A stretch of DNA of 5,458 nucleotides from Paracoccaceae bacterium (GCA_003250135.1 QKHF01000108.1:1-5458); one strand, 5' to 3'. Counted from the first letter of the stretch, positions 1-5,458 are shown. Program-made: numbers and translations. Notes: a model not told the origin generated them from the letters alone.

Positions 1-383
1 TCCGCGATCGCCTCGCGCTCGGACTTCGCCACCCCCCTCAACTCCAGCCCGAAGGCGACGTTGCGGATCACGCTGGCCCAGGGCAACAGCGCGAAGCTCT
101 GGAACACGAAGGCGCGGTCCGGTCCGGGACCCGTCACCGGCTTGCCGTTCACGATCACCTCGCCGGAACTTGGCTTCAGCAGCCCGGCGATGATCTTCAG
201 AAGCGTGGTCTTGCCGCAGCCGGACGGTCCCAGAAGCGAGGTGAGTTGCCCGCGCGGGAACTCCAGCGTCAGGTTCTTCAGCGCCTCGACCGGCCCGTAA
301 TTCTTCGAGACGTTGCGCACCGTGACGGCGAAGTCGGGCGCGGAGGCGCCGACCGCATGAAGGTCGGGTTTAGTCTGAGGCAT
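1..383 (-). CDS. NitT/TauT-type ABC transporter ATP-binding protein (partial, C-terminal half missing)
   Basis: This is the cytoplasmic ATPase that would power the importer formed with the permease and binding protein encoded just upstream. My translation from the ATG at 383 gives 127 residues without a stop, ending at the window edge. Family members are about 250-270 residues, so roughly half is present. Visible motifs are the aromatic A-loop residue Tyr29 in KNYGPVEAL, the Walker A motif GPSGCGKTT (52-60) and the Q-loop FQSFALLPW with Gln95. The signature LSGGQ, Walker B and H-loop lie outside the window. FQSFALLPW is typical of the SsuB/TauB/NrtD group. The ATG overlaps the end of the permease gene by 14 bases and has only a weak upstream Shine-Dalgarno sequence, so translational coupling is likely. 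The family is secure; the substrate is unknown. Confidence 0.93.
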   Translation of the reverse strand, partial: MPQTKPDLHAVGASAPDFAVTVRNVSKNYGPVEALKNLTLEFPRGQLTSLLGPSGCGKTTLLKIIAGLLKPSSGEVIVNGKPVTGPGPDRAFVFQSFALLPWASVIRNVAFGLELRGVAKSEREAIA

Positions 384-1131
384 AGCCACGATTGTTCCCT
401 TCAAACAGGCGCTGTTCGACCTTCTCGACGAGGTTCAGGAACAGGACCGCCAGCAGGATGATCGAGAAGATGGCCGCGTACATGCTGGGATAGTCCGCGA
501 TCGACCGGCTGTAGGTGATGATGTCGCCGACGCCGGTGGGGGTGATCTTCAGCTCGGCGAGGATCGCGCCGATGAACCCGGCCGAGATGCCGAGCCGCAG
601 CCCGGAGAAGATGATCGGCGAGGCCGCCGGCAAGATGATTTTCAGGATGATGTCCCGCCTCGTGCCGAGGAAGGCGCGCCCCATCTCCTTGATCGAGCTG
701 GGCGTGTTGCGCACGCCCCCCGCCGTGTTCAGCACGATCACCGGCATCGCCATGATGCAGACCACGAAGACCTTGGAGGTCAGCCCGATCCCGTATGCCA
801 TCACCAGAAGCGGGATCAGCGCCGCCAACGGGGCGGCCTGCGCCACGATGAAGATTGGCGAGACCAGCCATTCGAACCGCTCGCTGAGGCCGATCCAGAC
901 GCCGAGGCCGACGCCAAGGACGGCCGAGATCGCGACGCCCACGACCAGCGGCCGAAGCGTCTCGCCATAGGCGACGAACAGCGAGCCGTCCGCGATCATC
1001 GCGACAAGCGCCGCCATCGACTCCAGAAAGGTCGGAAAGGCGTAGCTGACGGGAATTCGTCCCGCGATCTCCCACGCGCCGAAGACGATCAGCGAGGACA
1101 GAATCTTGAGGGCCAATGATCGGTTCAGCAT
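370..1131 (-). CDS. ABC transporter permease, SsuC/TauC-like (binding-protein-dependent transport inner membrane component)
   Basis: This 253-residue inner-membrane subunit would form the translocation channel, probably as a homodimer. Hydrophobic segments lie near residues 7-23, 61-82, 91-113, 119-140, 172-194 and 217-236, the usual six-helix pattern. A cytoplasmic EAA-like coupling loop spans about 149-170 (EMGRAFLGTRRDIILKIILP), where the ATPase docks. In the usual form of this loop the conserved glycine is seventh; here that place is Leu155 and the glycine is Gly156, a minor deviation. The length matches the family. The start at 1131 has a weak ribosome site, so coupling or readthrough from the binding-protein gene, 62 bases upstream, is likely. 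The stop lies inside the ATPase gene. Substrate specificity cannot be inferred. Confidence 0.93.
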   Translation of the reverse strand: MLNRSLALKILSSLIVFGAWEIAGRIPVSYAFPTFLESMAALVAMIADGSLFVAYGETLRPLVVGVAISAVLGVGLGVWIGLSERFEWLVSPIFIVAQAAPLAALIPLLVMAYGIGLTSKVFVVCIMAMPVIVLNTAGGVRNTPSSIKEMGRAFLGTRRDIILKIILPAASPIIFSGLRLGISAGFIGAILAELKITPTGVGDIITYSRSIADYPSMYAAIFSIILLAVLFLNLVEKVEQRLFEGNNRGYASD

Positions 1132-1154
1132 CGTCGCAGTCCGATTGCAGCGCG

Positions 1155-1186
1155 GGCCCGTCCGTCAAATTCTGGACGGACGGGCC
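1155..1186 (-). promoter_or_regulatory. Intercistronic stem-loop between binding-protein and permease genes
   Basis: Perfect 12-bp inverted arms, GGCCCGTCCGTC at 1155-1166 and its complement at 1175-1186, flank an 8-base loop, within the 62-base gap. No U-run follows on the minus strand, so it does not look like a full intrinsic terminator. Hairpins in this position after a periplasmic binding-protein gene, as between malE and malF, are known to stabilise the upstream mRNA and give excess binding protein. That role here is inference; partial termination is the alternative. Confidence 0.7.
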
Positions 1187-1193
1187 GAGGCGC

Positions 1194-2159
1194 TTATTTC
1201 ATCGCGGCGTCGAGCGGCGCGAGATACCAGAAGTCCTCGATATTCAGGCTCGCCGGATCGCCTTCCAGCTGTCCGGCGCCCGAATACCACTCCATGTCCG
1301 CCATCGCCGCCTTGCGGCCGCCGCCATCGCGGTCGTAGAGCCCGCCTTCGACCGCGTCCTTGTAGAACCCGTCCAGGCTGTCCAGAATCTCCTTGGGCAG
1401 CTGGCCGATCGGGCCGTCCGGATTGGTCTCTCGGCTGATGACGGTGGGATCGTCATTCATGTCCCGCCAGACGCTGAGCAGGGCGGAGACGAAGATGTCC
1501 ACTTCCTTCTCATGCGCCTTGATCCAGTCGAGATTGGCGAACAGCGCCTCGTCGCTGGCCTCGACGTCGAACATCGGCAGCACGTTGAACTGGTCGCCAT
1601 GCGCGCGCATGATCTTGTTCTTGTTCGAAAGGTCGATGATCGTGGCGTCCGCCTGCCCCGCCAGCAGCGCCGCCACGCGATTGGCCGAACCCGGAACGTA
1701 AGAACGCTCGCCGAATTTGATGCCTTCCTTGGCTTCGATCACGTTGGCGATCGAATCCGTGCCGCCGCCGCGCGAGTGGAGCAGGATCGGCTCTCCGTCC
1801 AGGTCCTTGAGCGTGCTGTATTTCTTCGTCGTCACCGGGAAGAATTTCAGCTTCGAGACCTGAAACACGATCCGGATCGGGGCCTTCGATTTCTGCATCG
1901 CCGCGTAGGGCGTGCCGAAGCCGATATCCATCTGGCCGCTCAGCACGGCCTGGATCGCCAGCTCCTCATCCGAGAAGGCGGTCCATTCATAATCTAGACC
2001 ATTGGCTTTCGCCCGGTCGAGCGCGACGAAGAAGGCCGCGAGTTCATCCGACGGCGTTTCGGCCAGGGCGATCTTGATGGTCTCCGCCTTGGCGGCCGAG
2101 GCCATGACGATCGGAATCGCCGCCGCCACGGCCAATAGGGTTTTCAACAGCTGTCTCAT
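1194..2159 (-). CDS. Periplasmic substrate-binding protein of a NitT/TauT-like ABC importer
   Basis: This secreted solute receptor would deliver ligand to the permease encoded next in the operon. I start it at 2159, not at the longer ATG at 2195. A GGAGGA ribosome site sits five bases before 2159, and this start places a signal peptide at the N-terminus. The result is 321 residues, normal for the family. The peptide has Arg2 and Lys6, a hydrophobic core at about 8-20, and a probable signal peptidase I cut after AKA (residue 25). There is no lipobox cysteine. Mature-protein signatures fit the NMT1/SsuA-like fold: LSGQMDIGFG (74-82), DLDGEPILLHSRGGGTDS (119-136) and ALLAGQADATIID (164-176). The GGGTDS stretch is in the usual place for ligand contacts. 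Ligand not identifiable; aromatic or aliphatic sulfonates and carboxylates are all possible for the family. Confidence 0.9.
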   Translation of the reverse strand: MRQLLKTLLAVAAAIPIVMASAAKAETIKIALAETPSDELAAFFVALDRAKANGLDYEWTAFSDEELAIQAVLSGQMDIGFGTPYAAMQKSKAPIRIVFQVSKLKFFPVTTKKYSTLKDLDGEPILLHSRGGGTDSIANVIEAKEGIKFGERSYVPGSANRVAALLAGQADATIIDLSNKNKIMRAHGDQFNVLPMFDVEASDEALFANLDWIKAHEKEVDIFVSALLSVWRDMNDDPTVISRETNPDGPIGQLPKEILDSLDGFYKDAVEGGLYDRDGGGRKAAMADMEWYSGAGQLEGDPASLNIEDFWYLAPLDAAMK

Positions 2160-2164
2160 CACTC

Positions 2165-2170
2165 TCCTCC
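2165..2170 (-). promoter_or_regulatory. Strong ribosome binding site deciding the binding-protein start
   Basis: On the minus strand GGGAGGAGAGTG directly precedes the ATG at 2159, with the GGAGGA core five bases away. The upstream in-frame ATG at 2195 would add 12 polar residues before the signal peptide and lacks a comparable site, so 2159 is preferred. Confidence 0.8.
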
Positions 2171-2199
2171 CTGAGATCGTGTGTTGTCTGTTCATTGGA

Positions 2200-2231
2200 G
2201 CGCGGCCGGGCTTTTCGCCTCATTCCCGCGC
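2200..2231 (-). promoter_or_regulatory. Possible intercistronic hairpin between regulator and binding-protein genes
   Basis: The arms GCGCGG (2200-2205) and CCGCGC (2226-2231) can pair around a small inner GGC/GCC helix (2209-2211 with 2217-2219) in the 78-base gap. There is no U-run after it on the minus strand. It could be an RNA-processing or attenuation element that sets regulator and binding-protein levels apart, or chance in GC-rich DNA. Confidence 0.35.
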
Positions 2232-2237
2232 TTCGGC

Positions 2238-2927
2238 TCACGCCTCCTCAAACAATCGGGCCGAGACCGAGCCCAGATGGGCGCGCATCGCGTCATAGGC
2301 TTCCGCTGGATCGCGGGCCTCGATGGCGGCGACGATCCTCTCATGTTCGGCGAAACTCTTGTGGTCCTCGGACGGCCGGTCGGAGCCGCGCACGACATTG
2401 CTCACCGCCACGGCGCGCCGGACAAGATTGAGCTGGACGAAGAGCGTCAGCAGCAGCGGGTTGTCCGTCGCCTCCGCCACAGCGCAATGGAACAGCCCGT
2501 CGTGATGCTCGTACTCCGCCCAACTCGCCGCTTTACGCGCCCGGTCCTTGGTCTCCTTGAGGTTCTGGATCGCGCCGTTCGAGGCGTTGATGGCCGCCTC
2601 ACGCGCAATCGCCGCCTCGATGCAGACGCGCGCGCGCATCATCTTGACCGGGCTCAGCTCCCGGCACAGCTCCTGCAGGTCGCCGCCGACGCCGTCCGGC
2701 TCCTGGCTGGCCAGGAACGTGCCCTTGCCGACATGCCTCCAGATCAGCCCGTCGCGTTCGAACGTGTCGAGCGCCTTGCGCAAATTCGTGCGGCTCAGGC
2801 CCAGGCGCTCCATCAACTCGCGCTCGGGCGGCAGCCGGTCGCCGGGCGCGTAGTCGCCCTCGGCGATGAACGCGCTGAGCGCCTCCGCAGCGGCGTCGTG
2901 CTCGGCGAGTTTCAAGCGGGTCAGCAC
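2238..2927 (-). CDS. FadR-type (FCD domain) GntR family transcriptional regulator
   Basis: This is a 229-residue ligand-responsive DNA-binding protein, likely dimeric. The N-terminal winged helix-turn-helix covers about residues 9-75, with the family hallmark PGDRLPPERELMERLGLSR (28-46), a recognition helix around 45-57 and the wing HVGKGTF (65-71). The C-terminal helical FCD effector domain (about 90-225) keeps the expected metal-site residues Asp143, His147, His195 and His217, which in characterised members often bind a metal that helps hold a carboxylate ligand. The start codon is GTG at 2927, preceded by AAGGA with six bases of spacing; no better start is visible. It is first in the apparent operon with the transporter and divergent from the FAH hydrolase gene. 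Autoregulation and control of both transcripts by an organic-acid effector are therefore likely, though inferred. Confidence 0.93.
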   Translation of the reverse strand: MLTRLKLAEHDAAAEALSAFIAEGDYAPGDRLPPERELMERLGLSRTNLRKALDTFERDGLIWRHVGKGTFLASQEPDGVGGDLQELCRELSPVKMMRARVCIEAAIAREAAINASNGAIQNLKETKDRARKAASWAEYEHHDGLFHCAVAEATDNPLLLTLFVQLNLVRRAVAVSNVVRGSDRPSEDHKSFAEHERIVAAIEARDPAEAYDAMRAHLGSVSARLFEEA

Positions 2928-2942
2928 GCAGAATCCTTAAAA

Positions 2943-2952
2943 TGGTTGACCA
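2943..2952. promoter_or_regulatory. Candidate GntR/FCD operator (TGGT-N2-ACCA)
   Basis: The inverted repeat TGGTTGACCA lies 16-25 bases upstream of the regulator's GTG start. In the minus direction it sits inside AATTGGTCAACCATTTT, whose seven-base flanking arms match at six positions. FadR-subfamily operators typically have TGGT/ACCA-like half-sites, although many have a three-base rather than a two-base centre. The position in the regulator's leader suggests autorepression. Confidence 0.5.
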
Positions 2953-2972
2953 ATTGCCCGTATTGTGCGGGG

Positions 2973-3000
2973 ATTATGTCAGATCAATCCCATATTACAA
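2973..3000 (-). promoter_or_regulatory. Candidate sigma70-type promoter of the regulator-transporter operon
   Basis: On the minus strand TTGTAA (2995-3000) is followed after 16 bases by CATAAT (2973-2978), a five-of-six match to the -10 consensus. Transcription would start near 2966, giving a leader of about 39 bases that includes the TGGT/ACCA repeat and the AAGGA ribosome site. An inverted ATTGATC motif (2982-2988) lies in the spacer. Confidence 0.5.
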
Positions 3001-3022
3001 CCGATTGTTCCATTGTTGTCGT

Positions 3023-3042
3023 ATTGATCTGGATTGATCCAG
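3023..3042 (+). promoter_or_regulatory. Tandem ATTGATC repeat, candidate operator
   Basis: Two copies of ATTGATCYRG lie head to tail at 3023-3032 and 3033-3042, exactly 10 bases or about one helical turn apart. Related ATTGTT motifs precede them at 3004 and 3012. The second copy is the right arm of a 9-bp perfect inverted repeat whose left arm, GATCAATCC, is at 2982-2990. CTGGAT-TG-ATCCAG (3029-3042) is also a short palindrome. The position over the divergent -35 region suggests a regulator-binding site; which protein binds is unknown. Confidence 0.45.
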
Positions 3043-3062
3043 CAATCGCTACGGGTTATGAG
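3034..3062 (+). promoter_or_regulatory. Candidate promoter of the FAH-family gene
   Basis: TTGATC (3034-3039) could serve as a -35 element, with TATGAG (3057-3062) as -10 after 17 bases. Each matches four of six consensus positions. The start site would be near 3069, leaving a short leader. The -35 overlaps the tandem ATTGATC repeat. The match is weak, as expected for a regulated or activator-dependent promoter. Confidence 0.35.
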
Positions 3063-3094
3063 CCATTGAAGCCGGGCCATACGGGGAGGACAGA

Positions 3095-3760
3095 ATGCCA
3101 AGCTACGCAATTGAAACGCCGCCGGTCGTCGCCATTCCGGTGGCGGGCCAGGATGTCCTTTTCCCGGTGCGGCGCGTCTACTGCATCGGGCGCAATTACG
3201 CCGCCCACGCGATCGAGATGGGGCATGACCCGAACCGCGAGGACCCGTTTTTCTTTCAGAAGAACCCGGACAATCTCGATCCCTCCGGCGAGTTCCCCTA
3301 CCCGCCGAAAAGCGAGGACGTCCATCACGAGGCGGAAATGGCGGTCGCCCTGAAATCGGGCGGCGCGAATATTCCGCTCGATCAGGCGCTCGATCATGTC
3401 TTCGGCTATGCTCTGGCGCTGGACATGACCCGGCGCGACCTGCAGGGCGTGGCGAAGAAAATGGGGCGGCCGTGGGAGATCGGAAAGGCGTTTGAGCGGT
3501 CCGTTCCGATCGGGCCGCTGCACAGGGTCGACGAGGTCGGTCACCTCGACCAGGGCCGCGTGGAGCTGAAGATCAACGGAGACATCCGCCAGGAAGGCGA
3601 CCTCAACCAGATGATCTGGAAGGTGCCGGAGATGATCTCCTATCTCTCCGAATATTTCACCTTGGCGCCGGGCGACATCATTCTCTCCGGCACGCCGTCA
3701 GGGGTCGGGCCGGTGCGGAAGGGCGACGAAATCGAACTCTCGATCGAGGGGTGCGCGTGA
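3095..3760 (+). CDS. Fumarylacetoacetate hydrolase (FAH) superfamily protein, FAHD1/acylpyruvase-like
   Basis: This 221-residue cytoplasmic enzyme would cleave a C-C bond in an acylpyruvate-type substrate (fumarylpyruvate, maleylpyruvate and similar) or decarboxylate oxaloacetate. The fold signatures are YCIGRNYAAHAIEMG (29-43), VHHEAEM (76-82), GYALALDMTRRDLQ (104-117), GKAFERSVPIGP (130-141) and SGTPSGVGPV. Putative metal ligands are Glu79, Glu81 and Asp110; Lys131, Gln117 and the His38/Glu41 pair complete the site. From memory these match human FAHD1 residues at a constant +8 offset. The ATG at 3095 follows GGGGAGGA with four bases of spacing. The gene is divergent from the GntR regulator, suggesting shared control and that the importer feeds this or a related reaction. 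The C-terminus stops at IEGCA, some 5-10 residues shorter than usual, possibly from a small frameshift. Family secure; exact substrate not. Confidence 0.92.
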   Translation: MPSYAIETPPVVAIPVAGQDVLFPVRRVYCIGRNYAAHAIEMGHDPNREDPFFFQKNPDNLDPSGEFPYPPKSEDVHHEAEMAVALKSGGANIPLDQALDHVFGYALALDMTRRDLQGVAKKMGRPWEIGKAFERSVPIGPLHRVDEVGHLDQGRVELKINGDIRQEGDLNQMIWKVPEMISYLSEYFTLAPGDIILSGTPSGVGPVRKGDEIELSIEGCA

Positions 3761-3807
3761 TCTGACGCGCTTTCGCTGGTTCTGTGACTTTCGGGCAACC
3801 GTTGTCG

Positions 3808-5458
3808 CTACTCCAACTCGCCCTCCTCTTTCAGCATGTTAATGCTGCTCTCCGCGAGGCGGAGGTGAGTGTCGGCCATCTTGATCTGGGACGCCGCCGC
3901 CTTGAACTCTCTCTTATTGCTGGCGAAATCCATTGCGACCAGATAGGGCGGCTTGGCGTTCTCCAGGTGAATCTTGACCAACTGATGCTTCGCCAACGCG
4001 TCAGCCAGCGCGCCGTTGTAGCGAGGCAGGAAACTGGCGAGGATAGCGTTGTAGTCCTTCTCCCACTGAAGTTCTTCCTGATATTTCTCCCAGAAGGGAC
4101 CGATATCCTGTTCGCATTTCAGGGCGTCTTTCACCGCGTCGAACCAGTTCTCATCCGACGCCTTCTTGGCGGCTCCATCGGCCGCGTCGCGGATCGCCTC
4201 GGCGCCTTTCATGCCCCAGTTCTGAAGCTCCTTGGCCCGGGCCTTCACCAGGTCGAGCGATGACTTCGCGCCGTCCCAACTGGCCTTTTCGGCGGCCAGC
4301 TTTGCGGAGTCGGCCGCAAATTGCGTGACCGCGCCGGACATCGCCTTCACCTGGCTCTTCACCTCGTCGAAACTGCATTGCTCGAAGTGCGAATCCGCCT
4401 GGCTCACGCCATCGGCGACAGATTTGGCGGTCTCCGCGAGAGTCTTGAACGCGGCGTCGCCAGCATCGGATGCTTTCTTCTTCAAGTCCGATAGCATGGT
4501 CTGCGCCTCGCTTCGCTTCTGCTTCTCCTTCTCAACCAGCCCCTCGATCCTGCTGAGTTCGGCCGTCCAGTGCAGCAGTTCGTCCAGCGCCTCGTCGAAA
4601 TTGTCCTTGTCGGGTCCCAGCTTCTGCTCGCATAGCTTTTCAGTCGGCGCGAGCACGAAGACCACGCCCGGCCACGGGCCGCCGATGGCTTTGGCGTCAG
4701 CCTCGGCCTGTTTAAAGCGCCGAGCGAAATCGACCATCATCGGCTCGTAAACGCCCTTGGGGCCCATCTGCTTGCCGGCTTCTCTCGCAATCTCTGCTTC
4801 CAGCTTGACCAGATCGGGAAGATACGACTCGAGCGCCTCCAGCGCTCCGGTGAAATCCTTCTTCTCCACGCGCATGTCCATCTGAATGCCGTAGGAGCCC
4901 ACCGCCGACTGCAGTCCCTTGATCAAACCATTGGTGAATTCCGGCTTGTCGGCCTTCGCCAACCGGGAGTCGTAGTCCCTTCGCTTCGTTTCGTATTCCG
5001 CCTTGGCCCGTTTCTGCTCGTCCACTTTCTCCTTTAGCGGCGCGATATCTGACTTGCACTTTTCGAGCTTCTTTTCCGCATCCGGCCACGACTCCTTTTC
5101 CGCATCGCCGAGCGCGGCGTCCAGCATCGAACGGATGGAGTCGACGGTCTCGACCCCCCACTCCTGAATTTCCCGCATCTGCGCCTCGGCGTCATCACAC
5201 TCGGACTTGCGCGCCTCCCAGCGTTTCTTCTCCTCGGTTAACTTTGCGGCCTCCTTAATCAGGGCGTCCGCCTTGTCCGTGGCTCCCTTCGCAGCGCCGG
5301 CGACCTTGTCAATCTCAAGCGCGTCCCAGAATGACTGTACGCCCGCCGCGTGATCCGCCACTTCCGCGGCTTTGTCCGCCAGAGATTTGAAACCGGTGTC
5401 GAGCGCGCCGGTCATCTTTTCTTTAAGCGCGCTCAGGCGCTCCTCTGCGCTGGCGTAT
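3808..5458 (-). CDS. Unrecognised large helical, coiled-coil-like protein with internal duplication (5' end outside window)
   Basis: I do not recognise this family. The frame is open from the right edge to a TAG at 3808, giving 549 residues in view. Residue numbers here count from the Met at 5415, but that Met is probably internal: the 14 codons before it stay open, match the internal repeat, and carry no good ribosome site. The protein is rich in Ala, Lys, Glu and Asp and looks almost wholly helical, with no hydrophobic membrane segment in view. About 152 residues recur at a fixed 314-residue spacing, with conserved landmarks EKxxW, a Trp-Gly pair, a W-x-DA helix and a Cys/Asp-Ile/Pro stretch. 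Between the copies (about 222-300) lies a less similar module containing PWPGVVFVLAPTEKLC. Five cysteines are seen. No catalytic motif was identified; a scaffold or structural role is only a guess. It converges on the FAH gene across 47 bases and shows no functional tie to it. Confidence 0.85.
   Translation of the reverse strand, partial: YASAEERLSALKEKMTGALDTGFKSLADKAAEVADHAAGVQSFWDALEIDKVAGAAKGATDKADALIKEAAKLTEEKKRWEARKSECDDAEAQMREIQEWGVETVDSIRSMLDAALGDAEKESWPDAEKKLEKCKSDIAPLKEKVDEQKRAKAEYETKRRDYDSRLAKADKPEFTNGLIKGLQSAVGSYGIQMDMRVEKKDFTGALEALESYLPDLVKLEAEIAREAGKQMGPKGVYEPMMVDFARRFKQAEADAKAIGGPWPGVVFVLAPTEKLCEQKLGPDKDNFDEALDELLHWTAELSRIEGLVEKEKQKRSEAQTMLSDLKKKASDAGDAAFKTLAETAKSVADGVSQADSHFEQCSFDEVKSQVKAMSGAVTQFAADSAKLAAEKASWDGAKSSLDLVKARAKELQNWGMKGAEAIRDAADGAAKKASDENWFDAVKDALKCEQDIGPFWEKYQEELQWEKDYNAILASFLPRYNGALADALAKHQLVKIHLENAKPPYLVAMDFASNKREFKAAASQIKMADTHLRLAESSINMLKEEGELE
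4051..4506 (-). repeat. Internal protein repeat, copy 2 of the large helical protein
   Basis: This segment encodes residues 304-455 (Met at 5415 as 1) and aligns without gaps to copy 1 at +314 residues. Shared landmarks are FK-x-LA at 323, Trp380, Trp400-Gly401, Trp424, Cys434, Asp437-Ile438, Pro440 and Tyr455. By eye about 53 of 152 positions are identical. The similarity continues more weakly with small gaps to MDF (495-497) and KREF (501-504), near the C-terminus. Confidence 0.8.
4993..5448 (-). repeat. Internal protein repeat, copy 1 of the large helical protein
   Basis: This segment runs from 11 codons before the Met at 5415 to Tyr141. Landmarks are FK-x-LA at 9, Trp66, Trp86-Gly87, Trp110, Cys120, Asp123-Ile124, Pro126 and Tyr141, each exactly 314 residues before its partner in copy 2. 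The repeat crosses the Met at 5415, which shows that this Met lies inside the repeat unit. A weaker match continues at MDM (179-181) and KKDF (185-188). Confidence 0.8.

Noticed and set aside
401..1168. Minus-strand 255-codon frame overlapping the permease in another frame
   Set aside because: It is rich in Arg, Gly and His with low-complexity runs typical of shifted reading of GC-rich DNA; the permease frame has membrane helices and the coupling loop.
1116..1997. Long plus-strand open frame of 293 codons opposite the binding-protein gene
   Set aside because: It is an antisense shadow: Arg/Ala/Asp-rich, no domain-like motifs, no ribosome site, while the opposite strand encodes a clear family protein with a signal peptide.
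2193..2195. Longer start for the binding-protein gene at the ATG at 2195
   Set aside because: It would put 12 polar residues before the signal peptide and bypass the strong GGAGGA site that precedes the ATG at 2159.
2181..3353. Plus-strand 390-codon frame spanning the regulator, intergenic region and start of the FAH gene
   Set aside because: It crosses the promoter region and overlaps two well-supported genes; its translation has no recognisable features.
3761..3807. Possible bidirectional terminator between the convergent genes
   Set aside because: Only 4-bp GGTT/AACC arms (about 3778-3800) were found, with no stable GC stem plus T-run; too weak to annotate.
3784..4263. Plus-strand 159-codon frame downstream of the FAH gene
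   Set aside because: It is antisense to the helical-repeat gene, whose own frame is supported by the internal duplication; no ribosome site was seen before it.
1..5458. CRISPR arrays, tRNA or rRNA genes, insertion sequences
   Set aside because: No regularly spaced direct repeats, cloverleaf-like sequence, transposase motifs or terminal inverted repeats were seen on reading both strands.

Overview
This is a GC-rich window with four complete or partial genes on the minus strand in one apparent operon, one divergent plus-strand enzyme gene, and one large convergent minus-strand gene that runs off the right edge. GC content, codon use, strong GGAGG-type ribosome binding sites and the NitT/TauT transporter plus FCD regulator layout suggest a proteobacterium, probably an alphaproteobacterium. 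That placement is inference; no rRNA or other marker gene is present.

Positions 1-2927 (minus strand, read right to left) hold a GTG-started FadR-type (FCD) GntR regulator, then a secreted NitT/TauT-like substrate-binding protein, its membrane permease, and the first half of the ATPase, which is cut by the left edge. The permease and ATPase genes overlap by 14 bases. Two inverted repeats sit between cistrons, at 2200-2231 and 1155-1186. The second, with 12-bp perfect arms, lies just after the binding-protein gene.

Positions 2928-3094 are a 167-bp divergent control region. I see a candidate promoter in each direction. A TGGT/ACCA inverted repeat lies in the regulator's leader. A set of ATTGATC motifs is also present: a tandem pair one helical turn apart at the plus-strand promoter, and an inverted copy inside the regulator's promoter. 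The regulator therefore probably controls both itself with the transporter and the divergent enzyme.

Positions 3095-3760 (plus strand) encode a fumarylacetoacetate hydrolase (FAH) superfamily enzyme. Its putative catalytic residues match those of FAHD1-type acylpyruvases at a constant numbering offset. Together the regulator, importer and hydrolase look like a small catabolic module for an organic acid, perhaps a beta-diketo acid or a precursor such as an aromatic acid. The substrate cannot be read from the sequence.

Positions 3808-5458 (minus strand) encode an unrecognised Lys/Glu/Ala-rich helical protein, open at its 5' end. It contains an old internal duplication: about 152 residues repeat at a constant spacing of 314 residues with about 35% identity. 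This is the least explained object in the window. It faces the FAH gene tail to tail across 47 bases with no obvious terminator, and nothing visible links it to the transporter module.
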